Shown here: positions 43,608-52,594 of the stretch, piece by piece
How the letters are laid out: every line of letters begins with the position of its first letter
Position numbering within the stretch: position 1 is the stretch's first letter
NCBI RefSeq assembly: GCF_029760955.1
Contig: NZ_CP121682.1
Location: forward strand, 5,828,001 to 5,892,000
Reading direction: 5' to 3'
DNA from: Streptomyces cathayae
GTDB lineage: Bacteria; Actinomycetota; Actinomycetes; Streptomycetales; Streptomycetaceae
Length of the DNA stretch: 64,000 nt
The notes under the pieces: model-generated
Database searches by the model: none
Told to the model about the DNA's origin: nothing
What the model saw: only the letters and a program-made list of their open reading frames with translations
Program-made: the position numbers and the translations under genes

Positions 43608-43807
43608 GTGATTCCTGCCCGTCGGTGTGCGGTCCTGGGGGGCCATGATGTCGCGGACCCCGGTGTGCGTGCCACAGCGGCCCGCCGGAACCCGGAGCCG
43701 CCCGGCCCCCGGCCCCCGGCCCCCGGCCCCCCGGTCTCCGGCCCCCCGGTCTCCGGCCCCCGGCCGGTTCGGTACCGGGTGCCGGCGGTTCGGTAGGGTC
43801 GGCGACG

Positions 43808-44950
43808 ATGCACAAGACCCTGATCGTGACCAACGACTTCCCGCCCCGGCCCGGCGGCATCCAGGCGTTCCTGCACAACATGGCGCTGCGGCTCGACCCC
43901 GAGCGCCTCGTCGTCCACGCCTCCACCTGGAAGCGCACCCGGGAGGGCGCCCTGGCGACGGCCGCCTTCGACGCCGAGCAGCCCTTCACCGTCGTACGCG
44001 CCCGTACGCCGATGCTGCTGCCGACCCCGCAGGCGACCCGGCGGGCCGTCGCCCTGCTGCGCGAACACGGGTGCACCTCGGTGTGGTTCGGGGCGGCGGC
44101 GCCGCTCGGGCTGATGGCACCGGCGCTGCGCCGGGCGGGCGCCGAGCGGATCGTGGCCACCACCCACGGCCACGAGGCGGGCTGGGCCCAGCTCCCCGCC
44201 GCCCGGCAACTGCTGCGCCGGATCGGCGAGTCCACGGACACGATCACCTACCTCGGCGAGTACACGCGCTCGCGGATCGCCGGCGCGCTCACGCCCGGGG
44301 CGGCCTCGCGGATGGTGCGACTGCCGCCCGGGGTCGACGAGAAGACCTTCCACCCCGGCTCCGGCGGCGACGAAGTCCGGGCCCGGCTCGGCCTGACCGA
44401 CCGCCCGGTGGTCGTCTGCGTCTCCCGGCTGGTGCCGCGCAAGGGGCAGGACACACTGATCCGCGCCATGCCCGCGATCCTGGCCGCCGAGCCGGACGCC
44501 GTGCTGCTGATCGTCGGCGGCGGGCCCTACGAGAAGGACCTGCGCCGGCTCGCCCAGGACACCGGGGTGGCCGGCTCCGTCCGCTTCACCGGCGCCGTGC
44601 CCTGGTCCGAACTGCCCGCCCACTACGGCGCCGGGGACGTCTTCGCGATGCCCTGCCGCACCCGGCGCGGCGGACTGGACGTGGAGGGGCTCGGCATCGT
44701 CTACCTGGAGGCCTCCGCGACCGGTCTGCCCGTCGTCGCCGGCGACTCGGGCGGCGCCCCCGACGCGGTCCTCGACGGCGAGACCGGCTGGGTCGTCCGG
44801 GGCGACACCCCCGCCGAGTCCGCCGACCGCATCATCACCCTCCTCGCCGACCCCGGACTCCGCCGCAGGATGGGCGAGCGGGGCCGGGCCTGGGTCGAGG
44901 AGAAATGGCGCTGGGACCTGCTGGCGGACCAACTGAAAACCCTGCTCTGA
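43808..44950 (+). CDS. pimB': Glycosyltransferase family 4, PimB'-like mannosyltransferase
   Basis: 380 residues from the ATG at 43808. GT-B fold: TNDFPPRPGGIQAFLHNMA at the N-terminus, GDP-sugar-binding VCVSRLVPRKGQDTLIRAMP, and the EX7E motif EGLGIVYLEASATG. It matches mycobacterial Rv2188c, which adds the second mannose to phosphatidylinositol monomannoside, in gene neighbourhood as well as sequence. TAGGGT ends 8 nt before the ATG with no ribosome site, suggesting a leaderless mRNA. Confidence 0.85.
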   Translation: MHKTLIVTNDFPPRPGGIQAFLHNMALRLDPERLVVHASTWKRTREGALATAAFDAEQPFTVVRARTPMLLPTPQATRRAVALLREHGCTSVWFGAAAPLGLMAPALRRAGAERIVATTHGHEAGWAQLPAARQLLRRIGESTDTITYLGEYTRSRIAGALTPGAASRMVRLPPGVDEKTFHPGSGGDEVRARLGLTDRPVVVCVSRLVPRKGQDTLIRAMPAILAAEPDAVLLIVGGGPYEKDLRRLAQDTGVAGSVRFTGAVPWSELPAHYGAGDVFAMPCRTRRGGLDVEGLGIVYLEASATGLPVVAGDSGGAPDAVLDGETGWVVRGDTPAESADRIITLLADPGLRRRMGERGRAWVEEKWRWDLLADQLKTLL

Positions 44951-44988
44951 ACCCGACTCGGCCCCTCCGGCGTCTGAGGAGCGGGGGG

Positions 44989-45007
44989 CCGGGGGCAGAG
45001 CCCCCGG
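44989..45007. terminator. CCGGGGGC-AGA-GCCCCCGG hairpin
   Basis: A perfect 8-bp stem with a 3-nt loop lies between the convergent pimB'-like and fadD15-like genes. This sequence type recurs behind many Streptomyces genes and supports the genus assignment. Confidence 0.7.
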
Positions 45008-45061
45008 GGAAGGGAAGGGGCGGCGGGGCGAAGAACAGCGTTCCCGGCCAGGACGGACGCC

Positions 45062-46888
45062 CTACTTCGTGTAGAGCGCCTCGATCTCGTGCGCGTAGTC
45101 CTTCGCCACCACGTTCCGCTTCAGCTTCAACGACGGAGTCAAGTGCCCCGACTCCTCCGTGAACTGAGCCGGCAGCACCCGGAACTTCCGCACCGACTCC
45201 GCCTTGGAGACCGCCGCGTTCCCGTCGTCGATCGCCGTCTGGATCGCGGCGATCAGATCGGGGTCCTCGCTCAGCGCCGCCGCCGTGACCCCCTCCGGCT
45301 TGCCGTGCTCCGCCGCCCAGCGGACCAGGAACTCCTCGTCGACGGTGACCAGCGCGCCCACGAACGGCCGCCCGTCGCCGACCACCATGCACTCCGCGAC
45401 CAGCGCGTGCGCGCGGATACGGTCCTCGATCACGGCCGGCGCCACGTTCTTGCCGCCCGCGGTCACCAGGATCTCCTTCTTGCGCCCGGTGATGCTCAGG
45501 TACCCGTCCTCGTCGAGGGTGCCGATGTCGCCGGTGTGGAACCAGCCGTCGGCCAGCGCCTCCTCCGTCGCGCCCGGATTGTTCCAGTACTCCTTGAACA
45601 GGTGCTCGCCGTGCAGCAGCACCTCGCCGTCGTCGGCTATCCGGACCACCGAGCCGGGCAGCGGCTGTCCGACCGTGCCGATCTTCGGCCGGTCCCAGGG
45701 GTTGAACGTGGTGGCCGCACAGGACTCGGTGAGCCCGTACCCCTCCAGCACCGTGAAGCCGATGCCGCGGAAGAAGTGGCCGAGGCGCTCGCCCAGCGGC
45801 GCGCCGCCGGAGATGGCGGCCTCGCCGCGTCCGCCGAGCACCGCGCGCAGCTTGCCGTACACGAGCCGGTCGAAGACCTTGTGCTTGAGCCGCAGACCGA
45901 GGGACGGGCCCGACGGCGTGTCCAGCGCCTTGCTGTACGCGATGGCGGTGTCCGCCGCCTGGTCGAAGATCCGGCCCTTGCCGTCGGCCTGCGCCTTGGC
46001 CCGCGCCGAGTTGTAGACCTTCTCGAAGACCCGCGGCACACCCAGGATCAGCGTCGGCCGGAACGCGGCCAGTTCGTCGGTGAGCTGCTTGATGTCCGGG
46101 ACGCAGCCCAGCTTGATCGGCGCCATCATCGGCGCGATCTGCACCAGCCGGCCGAAGACGTGCGCGAGCGGGAGGAAGAGCAGCACCGAGCACTCACCGG
46201 TGCGGAACAGCGGGCGCAGCCGCTCCACGATGTTGCCGCACTCGGCGAAGAAGCTGCGGTGGGTGAGCACACAGCCCTTGGGGCGGCCGGTGGTGCCGGA
46301 GGTGTAGACGATGGTCGCCGGGTCGTCGGCCCTGGCCACGGAGCTGCGCTCCTCGACCGTCTCGTCGGTGACGTCCCGGCCGAGCCGTCCCAGCTCAGCG
46401 ATCGCACCGCCGGCGAGTGCGCCGTCGGCGAGAGCGCCGCCCTCGATCTGCCACACGTGCTTCAGCGCGGGCAGCCGGTCGCGCAGCGACTCCACCATGG
46501 CCGCGTGGCCGTCGCTCTCCACCACACAGGCGGTGGCGCCGGAGTCGCTGAGGATCCAGGCCACCTGCTCCGGCGAACTGGTCTCGTACACCGGCACGGT
46601 GACCGCGCCGGCGCTCCAGATCGCGAAGTCCAGCAGGGTCCACTCGTAGCGGGTGCGGGACATCAGCCCCACCCGGTCGCCGGGCCGGACACCGGAGGCG
46701 ATGAGCCCCTTGGCGGCAGCCCGCACCTCGTCGAGGAAGGCGGTCGCCGTCACGTCCTGCCACACGCCGCCGACCTTGCGGGCGATGACGGCGACATCGG
46801 GATGCTGCGCGGCGTTTCTGCGGACGATGTCGGTCAGATTGCCGTCCGCGGGGACCTCGTACAAAGCGGGAAGGCTGAACTCGCGCAA
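45062..46888 (-). CDS. fadD15: Long-chain fatty acid-CoA ligase, FadD15-like
   Basis: 608 residues from a TTG at 46888, with GAGGAG about 8-13 nt upstream; no ATG/GTG fits better. AMP-forming enzyme: P-loop IVYTSGTTGRPKG, gate motif GVPRVFEKV, GYGLTES, DGWFHTGDIG and the C-terminal hinge ITGRKKEILVTAGGKNV. It activates fatty acids to acyl-CoA. The mycobacterial counterpart Rv2187 is adjacent to pimB' as here. Confidence 0.9.
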   Translation of the reverse strand: MREFSLPALYEVPADGNLTDIVRRNAAQHPDVAVIARKVGGVWQDVTATAFLDEVRAAAKGLIASGVRPGDRVGLMSRTRYEWTLLDFAIWSAGAVTVPVYETSSPEQVAWILSDSGATACVVESDGHAAMVESLRDRLPALKHVWQIEGGALADGALAGGAIAELGRLGRDVTDETVEERSSVARADDPATIVYTSGTTGRPKGCVLTHRSFFAECGNIVERLRPLFRTGECSVLLFLPLAHVFGRLVQIAPMMAPIKLGCVPDIKQLTDELAAFRPTLILGVPRVFEKVYNSARAKAQADGKGRIFDQAADTAIAYSKALDTPSGPSLGLRLKHKVFDRLVYGKLRAVLGGRGEAAISGGAPLGERLGHFFRGIGFTVLEGYGLTESCAATTFNPWDRPKIGTVGQPLPGSVVRIADDGEVLLHGEHLFKEYWNNPGATEEALADGWFHTGDIGTLDEDGYLSITGRKKEILVTAGGKNVAPAVIEDRIRAHALVAECMVVGDGRPFVGALVTVDEEFLVRWAAEHGKPEGVTAAALSEDPDLIAAIQTAIDDGNAAVSKAESVRKFRVLPAQFTEESGHLTPSLKLKRNVVAKDYAHEIEALYTK

Positions 46889-47187
46889 GACTGCTGCTCC
46901 TCTTAGGGCGCCGGCGCCACGACGTTGTGCGCTGCGGCGGCGGTGCGGTCCAAGGCTCGGTCGAGTGCTCGAGGATTCAGCTGTTGAAAACCCGAGCACG
47001 AGTGGACGGCCCGGACGTTACCCGCCGGTATGGATGCTACGACAGGGGGTCCCGGTGAGATGTTCGCTGCGTCACACAGCTGGGTGCTCCATCGCGCACA
47101 CTATTCCACTGCTTCCCTGCCGAGCCAGTTACCGCAGGTCCGCGCACCACTGTTCACGCGGGACGGACACGCCTACCCTTGATCGCC

Positions 47188-47985
47188 ATGGCTTCCACAC
47201 CAGACGGGGACCGGCGCACGCGCGTCCATGTGGTCAGCGACGTGCACGGCAACGCCCGTGACCTGGCCCGCGCCGGCGACGGCGCGGACGCCCTGATCTG
47301 CCTGGGCGACCTGGTGCTCTTCCTCGACTACGCCGACCACTCTCGCGGCATCTTCCCCGACCTGTTCGGCGTGGAGAACGCCGACCGGATCGTGGAACTG
47401 CGCACCGCCCGCCGCTTCGAGGAGGCGCGCGCGTTCCAGTCCCGGCTGTGGGCGGGCATCGGCGAGGACCGCGCCGGGGCGATCGAGACGGCGGTGCGCA
47501 AGCAGTACGCCGAACTGTTCGCCGCCTTCCCCGCACCCACGTACGCCACCTACGGCAATGTCGACATACCGGCCCTGTGGCAGGAGTACGCGGGCCCCGG
47601 CACCACCGTCCTCGACGGCGGACGGGTGGAGATCGGCGGCCGGACCTTCGGCTTCGTCGGCGGCGGACTGCGTACGCCCATGAGAACGCCGTACGAGATC
47701 GGCGACGAGGAGTACGCGGCGAAGATCGAGGCCGTCGGCGAGGTCGACGTGCTGTGCACGCACATCCCGCCGGAGGTCCCGGAGCTGGTGTACGACACCG
47801 TCGCACGCCGTTTCGAGCGCGGCAGCCGGGCCCTGCTGGACGCCATCCACCGCACCAGGCCGCGGTACGCGCTGTTCGGCCATGTGCACCAGCCGCTGGT
47901 CCGGCGCATGCGGATCGGGGCCACCGAATGTGTGAACGTGGGGCACTTCGCGGCCGGCGGCCGGCCCTGGGCCCTCGAGTGGTGA
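47188..47985 (+). CDS. Calcineurin-like metallophosphoesterase
   Basis: 265 residues; the ATG at 47188 is preferred over a TTG at 47179. Binuclear-metal motifs: VVSDVHGN, CLGDLVLF, YGNVD, THIPPE and GHVHQP. Substrate unknown. TACCCT ends 8 nt before the ATG without a ribosome site. The start lies 299 bp from the divergent ligase start; I see no regulatory element in that gap. Confidence 0.88.
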   Translation: MASTPDGDRRTRVHVVSDVHGNARDLARAGDGADALICLGDLVLFLDYADHSRGIFPDLFGVENADRIVELRTARRFEEARAFQSRLWAGIGEDRAGAIETAVRKQYAELFAAFPAPTYATYGNVDIPALWQEYAGPGTTVLDGGRVEIGGRTFGFVGGGLRTPMRTPYEIGDEEYAAKIEAVGEVDVLCTHIPPEVPELVYDTVARRFERGSRALLDAIHRTRPRYALFGHVHQPLVRRMRIGATECVNVGHFAAGGRPWALEW

Positions 47986-47992
47986 GGACCTC

Positions 47993-48060
47993 CGACGAGT
48001 CGCGGCCGGACGAGTCGCGTCCGGACGAGTCGCGGTCGGATGAGTCGCGGTCGGATGAGG
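47993..48060. repeat. 15-bp tandem repeat
   Basis: About 4.5 copies of CGGACGAGTCGCGGT with T/C and G/T variants start 8 bp after the phosphoesterase stop. The period of 15 makes it read as DESRP/S in one frame, but it is downstream of the stop and appears non-coding. Confidence 0.85.
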
Positions 48061-48161
48061 GGCGCCGGCCGGGTGCGCGATAGCCTTCCGCTGCACGTGC
48101 GTGCGCGGGGGCCGCGCACGGCGATCCGAACTACCGGCCCGCACCTGGAGGAGCCACGGCG

Positions 48162-48638
48162 ATGGCGGAACACACCAGCTCGAGCATCACGATCGAGGCG
48201 GCACCGGCCGATGTCATGGAGGTGATCGCCGACTTCGCCCGCTACCCGGACTGGACCGGTGAGGTGAAGGAGGCCGAGGTCCTCTCCTCCGACGACCGGG
48301 GCCGGGCCGAGCAGGTGCGCCTCGTCATGGACGCCGGCGCGATCAAGGACGACCAGACCCTCGCGTACACCTGGACCGGTGAGCACGAGGTCTCCTGGAC
48401 GCTGGTGAAGTCCCAGATGCTGCGCTCCCTGGACGGCTCCTACCTCCTGACGCCGGCCGGCACGGGCACCGAGGTCACCTACCGGCTCACCGTCGACGTC
48501 AAGATCCCGATGCTCGGCATGATCAAGCGCAAGGCCGAGAAGGTCATCATCGACCGGGCCCTGGCGGGACTGAAGAAGCGGGTGGAGACGGGCGAGGAGC
48601 CCGCCGCCGGCTCCGGCGGGAAGCCGGCCGCGGAGTAG
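48162..48638 (+). CDS. SRPBCC-fold (START/polyketide-cyclase-like) protein
   Basis: 158 residues from the ATG at 48162 with GGAGGAG about 9 nt upstream. The helix-grip signature is plain: ITIEAAPADVMEVIADFARYPDWTGEVKE, then VRLVMDAG and ALAGLKKRVETG. Such proteins carry a hydrophobic ligand in a cavity; the mycobacterial counterpart Rv2185c has no settled role. It stands before the ArsA-like ATPase, as in mycobacteria. Confidence 0.9.
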   Translation: MAEHTSSSITIEAAPADVMEVIADFARYPDWTGEVKEAEVLSSDDRGRAEQVRLVMDAGAIKDDQTLAYTWTGEHEVSWTLVKSQMLRSLDGSYLLTPAGTGTEVTYRLTVDVKIPMLGMIKRKAEKVIIDRALAGLKKRVETGEEPAAGSGGKPAAE

Positions 48639-48695
48639 CACCGGCCGGGAGGCGGCGGCGCCGGTCGGGCACGGTCCCGGGTACCGTTCACCCTC

Positions 48696-49910
48696 ATGCG
48701 TACCCTCCTGATCACGGGCCCCGGCGGCAACGGACGTACCACCGTCGCGGCGGCCACCGCGCTCGCCGCCGCCCGCTCAGGCGCCCGCGTCCTGGTGCTG
48801 GGCACCGACCGGGTGGACACGCTGGGCGCCGCACTGGGGACGCCCGTGGGCGCCGAGCCCGTCGAGGTCGAGCAGGGACTCACCGCCCGGCGGGTCGACG
48901 CCGGTACGGACTTCCGCGCCGACCTGGCCGCCCTCCAGGACCGGGCCGCCACGGTGCTCGACCTGCTCGGCGCGTCCCGGCTCGACCCCGAGGACCTCGG
49001 CCCGCTGCCCGGTGCCGAGGAGCTCTCCGTGCTGCGCGCCCTGCGGGACGCGGCGCTGTCACAGGCGTACGACCTGCTCGTCGTCGATCTCCCGCCCACC
49101 CCGCAGGCCCTCGCCCTCCTCGCCCTCCCCGAGGACCTCCGCCGCTGCCTGCGCCGCCTGCTCCCGCCGGAACGCCAGGCCGCCCGCGCCCTGCGCCCGG
49201 TGCTCGGCCGCCTCGCCGGGGTCCCGATGCCCGCGGAGTGGCTGTACGGGACGGCCGCCCGCTGGGACACCGAACTGGCCGCGGTCGAGGCCGTCCTCGC
49301 CGACCGGGGCACCGCCGTACGGCTGGTCGCCGAGCCCGGACCGGCCGGCGCCGACGCGGTACGCGCCGCGGGCCTGGGCCTCGCCCTGCGCGGACTGCGC
49401 ACCGACGCGCTGGTCGCCGGGCGCCTCCTGCCCGAGGACGTCGAGGACGGCCGGCTCGCCGGCCTGGTCGCCCAGCAGCGCAAGACCCTGGACGAGTGGC
49501 GCGAGACGTACGACGTCCACCCGGTCGCCCACCTGGGACGCGACCCGCGGGGCCCGGACGATCTCGCCGCGCTCGCCGTACCCGGCATGCCGGCCGCCGA
49601 GGGGGCGCCCGCCCGGGTCGAGTGGCCCGTCACCGGTCCCGCCCACTCCCGGCTCCCCTCGAGCGAGGAGTCCTCCACCGCCGACGACGGCGTACTGGTC
49701 TGGCACATCCCCCTGCCCGGCGCCCGGCGCGAGGAACTGGACCTGATCCGGCGCGGCGACGAACTCGCCGTCACCGCCGGGCCGTTCCGGCGGACCGTCC
49801 CGCTGCCCTCCGCGCTGCGCCGCTGCACCGTGGACGGCGCGGCCCTGCGCGAGGGCGAGCTGCGCATCCGGTTCCGGCCGGATCCGCAGCTGTGGCCGCG
49901 CACCCCGTGA
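48696..49910 (+). CDS. ArsA/GET3-like ATPase with altered Walker A motif
   Basis: 404 residues from the ATG at 48696; TACCGT ends 8 nt before it and no ribosome site is present. The P-loop region is MRTLLITGPGGNGRTTVAAA; in ArsA/GET3 it is GKGGVGKT, so both the intermonomer Lys and the Walker A Lys are replaced, by Pro and Arg. Other elements are LVVDLPPTPQALALLALPE and a C-terminal ~80-residue part like alpha-crystallin/HSP20 (WHIPLPGARREELDLIRRGDELAVTAG). It corresponds to Rv2184c; role unknown. Confidence 0.85.
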   Translation: MRTLLITGPGGNGRTTVAAATALAAARSGARVLVLGTDRVDTLGAALGTPVGAEPVEVEQGLTARRVDAGTDFRADLAALQDRAATVLDLLGASRLDPEDLGPLPGAEELSVLRALRDAALSQAYDLLVVDLPPTPQALALLALPEDLRRCLRRLLPPERQAARALRPVLGRLAGVPMPAEWLYGTAARWDTELAAVEAVLADRGTAVRLVAEPGPAGADAVRAAGLGLALRGLRTDALVAGRLLPEDVEDGRLAGLVAQQRKTLDEWRETYDVHPVAHLGRDPRGPDDLAALAVPGMPAAEGAPARVEWPVTGPAHSRLPSSEESSTADDGVLVWHIPLPGARREELDLIRRGDELAVTAGPFRRTVPLPSALRRCTVDGAALREGELRIRFRPDPQLWPRTP

Positions 49911-49967
49911 AGCCGCCACGGCCGTTCGGGTAACGTCGGAGGGGCCCACCGTAGTCAGGAGTCCCTC

Positions 49968-50549
49968 ATGAGCGATCAGCTCCCCCCGCCCGATGCCGCC
50001 GGGGACGAACCCGTGGACGACGTACGCGCAGTGGAGGACGACGTACGCGCTGTGAACGAGGCGCGCACCGCCTTTGACGCGGACGCCTGGGCGACGGCGT
50101 GCGCCGAGGACCTCGAGGCGGAGAAGGTCCGCCGCCGCGCCCGGTACGGACCGCCGCCCGGCTCGGCTGCCGAGGAACTGCGCAAGCTCGTCGACGCGGT
50201 CGCCGAGAAGTTCGACCAGCTCACCGGAGGCCTCCAGGGCCCCCTGTTCGGCGCGGTCGCCGGGCCGGCCGCGCAGCAGATGGTGCGCCAGGTCGTCCAG
50301 CAGGCCAAGGCGGCCGTGGAACCGGTCGTCGAACGCAACCCGGACGTCTTCGACCACCTCACCGCCGCGGGCAACGAACTGCTCGCCGCCTACCGCTCCG
50401 CGGTCCAGGGTCAGGAACACCGCTGGACGACCGGAGACACCCGCGCCTGGGACCCCGACGAGGCCCGGGACGAGGGCGGCAAGGGCGACCCGGGCCGGGA
50501 CCGGGGCGACGAGCCGGGCCCCGGCGGGGAACGCATCGACCTGGACTGA
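49968..50549 (+). CDS. DUF5304 family protein
   Basis: 193 residues from the ATG at 49968 with CAGGAG 9 nt upstream. The N-terminus is acidic, the centre is an amphipathic helix set (EELRKLVDAVAEKFDQLTGGLQGPL, AQQMVRQVVQQAKAAVEPVVERNPDVFDHL), and the tail is a Gly/Asp/Arg-rich disordered segment. Probably soluble and membrane-associated. It follows the ArsA-like gene as in mycobacteria (Rv2183c). Function unknown. Confidence 0.82.
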   Translation: MSDQLPPPDAAGDEPVDDVRAVEDDVRAVNEARTAFDADAWATACAEDLEAEKVRRRARYGPPPGSAAEELRKLVDAVAEKFDQLTGGLQGPLFGAVAGPAAQQMVRQVVQQAKAAVEPVVERNPDVFDHLTAAGNELLAAYRSAVQGQEHRWTTGDTRAWDPDEARDEGGKGDPGRDRGDEPGPGGERIDLD

Positions 50550-50650
50550 CGGCCCGAAGCCGGTGGCCGGTCCCGTCGGTGCCGGGAACCCGGCGGCAGT
50601 GCCTCGGGTACCGTGGGCGGTAGCGGGGCTCGACCGGAACTGAGGGATTC

Positions 50651-51604
50651 ATGGGACTCACCATCGGCGTCGACATCGGCGGCACCAAGATCGCGGCCGG
50701 CGTGGTCGACGAGGACGGCAACATCCTCTCGGTCCACAAGGTGCCGACCCCGGGTACGCCCGAGGGCATCGTGGACGCGATCGCCTCCGCGGTGGAGGGG
50801 GCACGCGCGGGCCACGAGATCGTCGGCGTGGGCATCGGTGCGGCCGGATACGTCAACCGCCAGCGCTCGACGGTGTACTTCGCCCCCAACATCTACTGGC
50901 GCAACGAGCCGCTCAAGGAGAAGGTCGAGGCCCGCACGGGTCTTCCCGTCGTGGTGGAGAACGACGCCAACGCCGCGGCCTGGGGCGAGTACAAGTTCGG
51001 TGCCGGCAAGGGCCACCGCAACGTCATCTGCATCACGCTCGGCACCGGTCTGGGCGGTGGCGTCATCATCGGCAACAAGCTGCGCCGGGGCCACTTCGGC
51101 GTGGCCGCCGAGTTCGGGCACATCCGGATGGTGCCGGACGGCCTGCTGTGCGGCTGCGGTTCGCAGGGCTGCTGGGAGCAGTACGCCTCCGGCCGCGCCC
51201 TCGTCCGGTACGCCACCCAGCGCGCCAACGCGACCCCCGAGAACGCGGAGACGCTGCTCTCCCTGGGGGACGGCACCCCCGAGGGCATCGAGGGCAAGCA
51301 CGTCTCCATGGCCGCCCGCCAGGGCGACCCGGTGGCCGTCGACTCCTACCGCGAGCTGGCCCGCTGGGTCGGCGCGGGCCTCGCGGACCTGGCCTCCCTC
51401 TTCGACCCGTCCGCGTTCATCGTCGGCGGCGGTCTCTCCGAGGAGGGCGAGCTGGTCCTCGACCCGATCCGCAAGTCCTACAAGCGCTGGCTGGTCGGCG
51501 GCAACTGGCGCCCGGTGGCCGAGGTCCGCGCCGCCGAACTCGGCAACAAGGCCGGCCTGGTGGGCGCAGCCGACCTGGCCCGCCAGCCCGACCCGATCAT
51601 GTGA
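50651..51604 (+). CDS. glkA: ROK-family glucokinase
   Basis: 317 residues from the ATG at 50651 with GAGGG upstream. ATP-binding GVDIGGTKIAAGVVDEDG, catalytic Asp in VVENDANAAAWGEY, GTGLGGGVI, and the zinc site CGCGSQGCWEQYASG with three cysteines are all present. Glucokinase phosphorylates glucose and in Streptomyces is central to carbon catabolite repression. The hairpin at 51629 ends it. Confidence 0.95.
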   Translation: MGLTIGVDIGGTKIAAGVVDEDGNILSVHKVPTPGTPEGIVDAIASAVEGARAGHEIVGVGIGAAGYVNRQRSTVYFAPNIYWRNEPLKEKVEARTGLPVVVENDANAAAWGEYKFGAGKGHRNVICITLGTGLGGGVIIGNKLRRGHFGVAAEFGHIRMVPDGLLCGCGSQGCWEQYASGRALVRYATQRANATPENAETLLSLGDGTPEGIEGKHVSMAARQGDPVAVDSYRELARWVGAGLADLASLFDPSAFIVGGGLSEEGELVLDPIRKSYKRWLVGGNWRPVAEVRAAELGNKAGLVGAADLARQPDPIM

Positions 51605-51628
51605 CCACCTCTCGTCACACGCACGACG

Positions 51629-51663
51629 GCGCCCGCCCGCTCCCCTCGGGGGACGGCGGGCGC
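51629..51663 (+). terminator. Hairpin after glkA
   Basis: A 9-bp perfect stem (GCGCCCGCC with GGCGGGCGC) encloses a further CCCCTCGGGG hairpin, starting 24 bp after the stop. Confidence 0.65.
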
Positions 51664-51811
51664 TGCCGTTTCCGCGCCGTACGTACGACGGCCGCAGGCT
51701 GCACAGGACGGTCCGCGGTGCGCGGGCTCCGCGTCCGCGTGATACGGCTTCCTCGAGCGCGTGCGGCGCTGACCCGCTCACGTCGTGCGGGGTCGGCGTA
51801 TCTTGATCCCC

Positions 51812-52570
51812 ATGGCGACGACTCCGCTGCTGCCCGACTCCCGTACCGAGCCGGACGGTTCGGCCGTGGTCCGGGTGCTGAGCTACAACATCCGTTCGAT
51901 GCGGGACGACACCGGTGCGCTCGCCCGGGTGATCACCGCCTGCGCGCCCGATCTGGTGCTGCTTCAGGAGGCGCCGCGGTTCTTCCGGTGGCGCAAGAAG
52001 CTGGCGCGGCTCGCCTCCGCCTCCGGACTGGTCACGCTGTCCGGAGGTGCCACGGCCGCCGGGCCCGCCGTCCTGTGCTCCCTGCGGACGACCGTCGAGC
52101 GCACCGAGGACGTGCTGCTGCCGCTCACCCCGGGGCTGCACCGGCGCGGCTTCGCCACCGCCGTCGTACGGTTCGGGGGCGCCCGGCTCGGGGTGCTGAG
52201 CTGTCATCTGTCGCTGGCGGAGGACGAGCGGTACGAGCAGGGCGGCATGCTCCTGAACCGGCTCGCCGGGATGGGCGTGGAGCACGCGGTCGCGGGCGGT
52301 GACGTCAACGAGCGGCCGGACGGCCGCACCTTCCGGCGGCTGGGCGAATCCCTCACGGACTGCTGGGCGGCCGCGCCCTGGGGCGGTGAGTACACCTCGA
52401 CGCCCACCGAACCGCATCAGCGCATCGACGCCCTGTTCGCCACGGAGGGCGTCGAGGTCCTGGGCTGCGGCGTCCCGCTCGGCCGGCCCGGGGTGAGCGG
52501 GGCCGACCTGAGGGCGGCCACCGACCACCTGCCGGTGCTGGCCGCCCTCAGAGTGCCGGCGGCCGCGTAG
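51812..52570 (+). CDS. Endonuclease/exonuclease/phosphatase family protein
   Basis: 252 residues, ATG at 51812. It has RVLSYNIRSMRDD, the metal-binding Glu in LVLLQEAPR, LSCHLSLA, GGDVNERPDG and the final ATDHLPVLAAL (Asp-His pair). It may act on nucleic acid or a phosphate ester; substrate unknown. TATCTT ends 7 nt before the ATG and no ribosome site is visible. Confidence 0.88.
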   Translation: MATTPLLPDSRTEPDGSAVVRVLSYNIRSMRDDTGALARVITACAPDLVLLQEAPRFFRWRKKLARLASASGLVTLSGGATAAGPAVLCSLRTTVERTEDVLLPLTPGLHRRGFATAVVRFGGARLGVLSCHLSLAEDERYEQGGMLLNRLAGMGVEHAVAGGDVNERPDGRTFRRLGESLTDCWAAAPWGGEYTSTPTEPHQRIDALFATEGVEVLGCGVPLGRPGVSGADLRAATDHLPVLAALRVPAAA

Positions 52571-52594
52571 ACCGCGTGGGCGAGGGGCCCGCTC

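Noticed and set aside
48000..48083. The DESRP repeat as coding sequence of the SRPBCC gene or phosphoesterase
   Set aside because: The frame starts inside the phosphoesterase in another phase, and the stop at 47985 precedes it.
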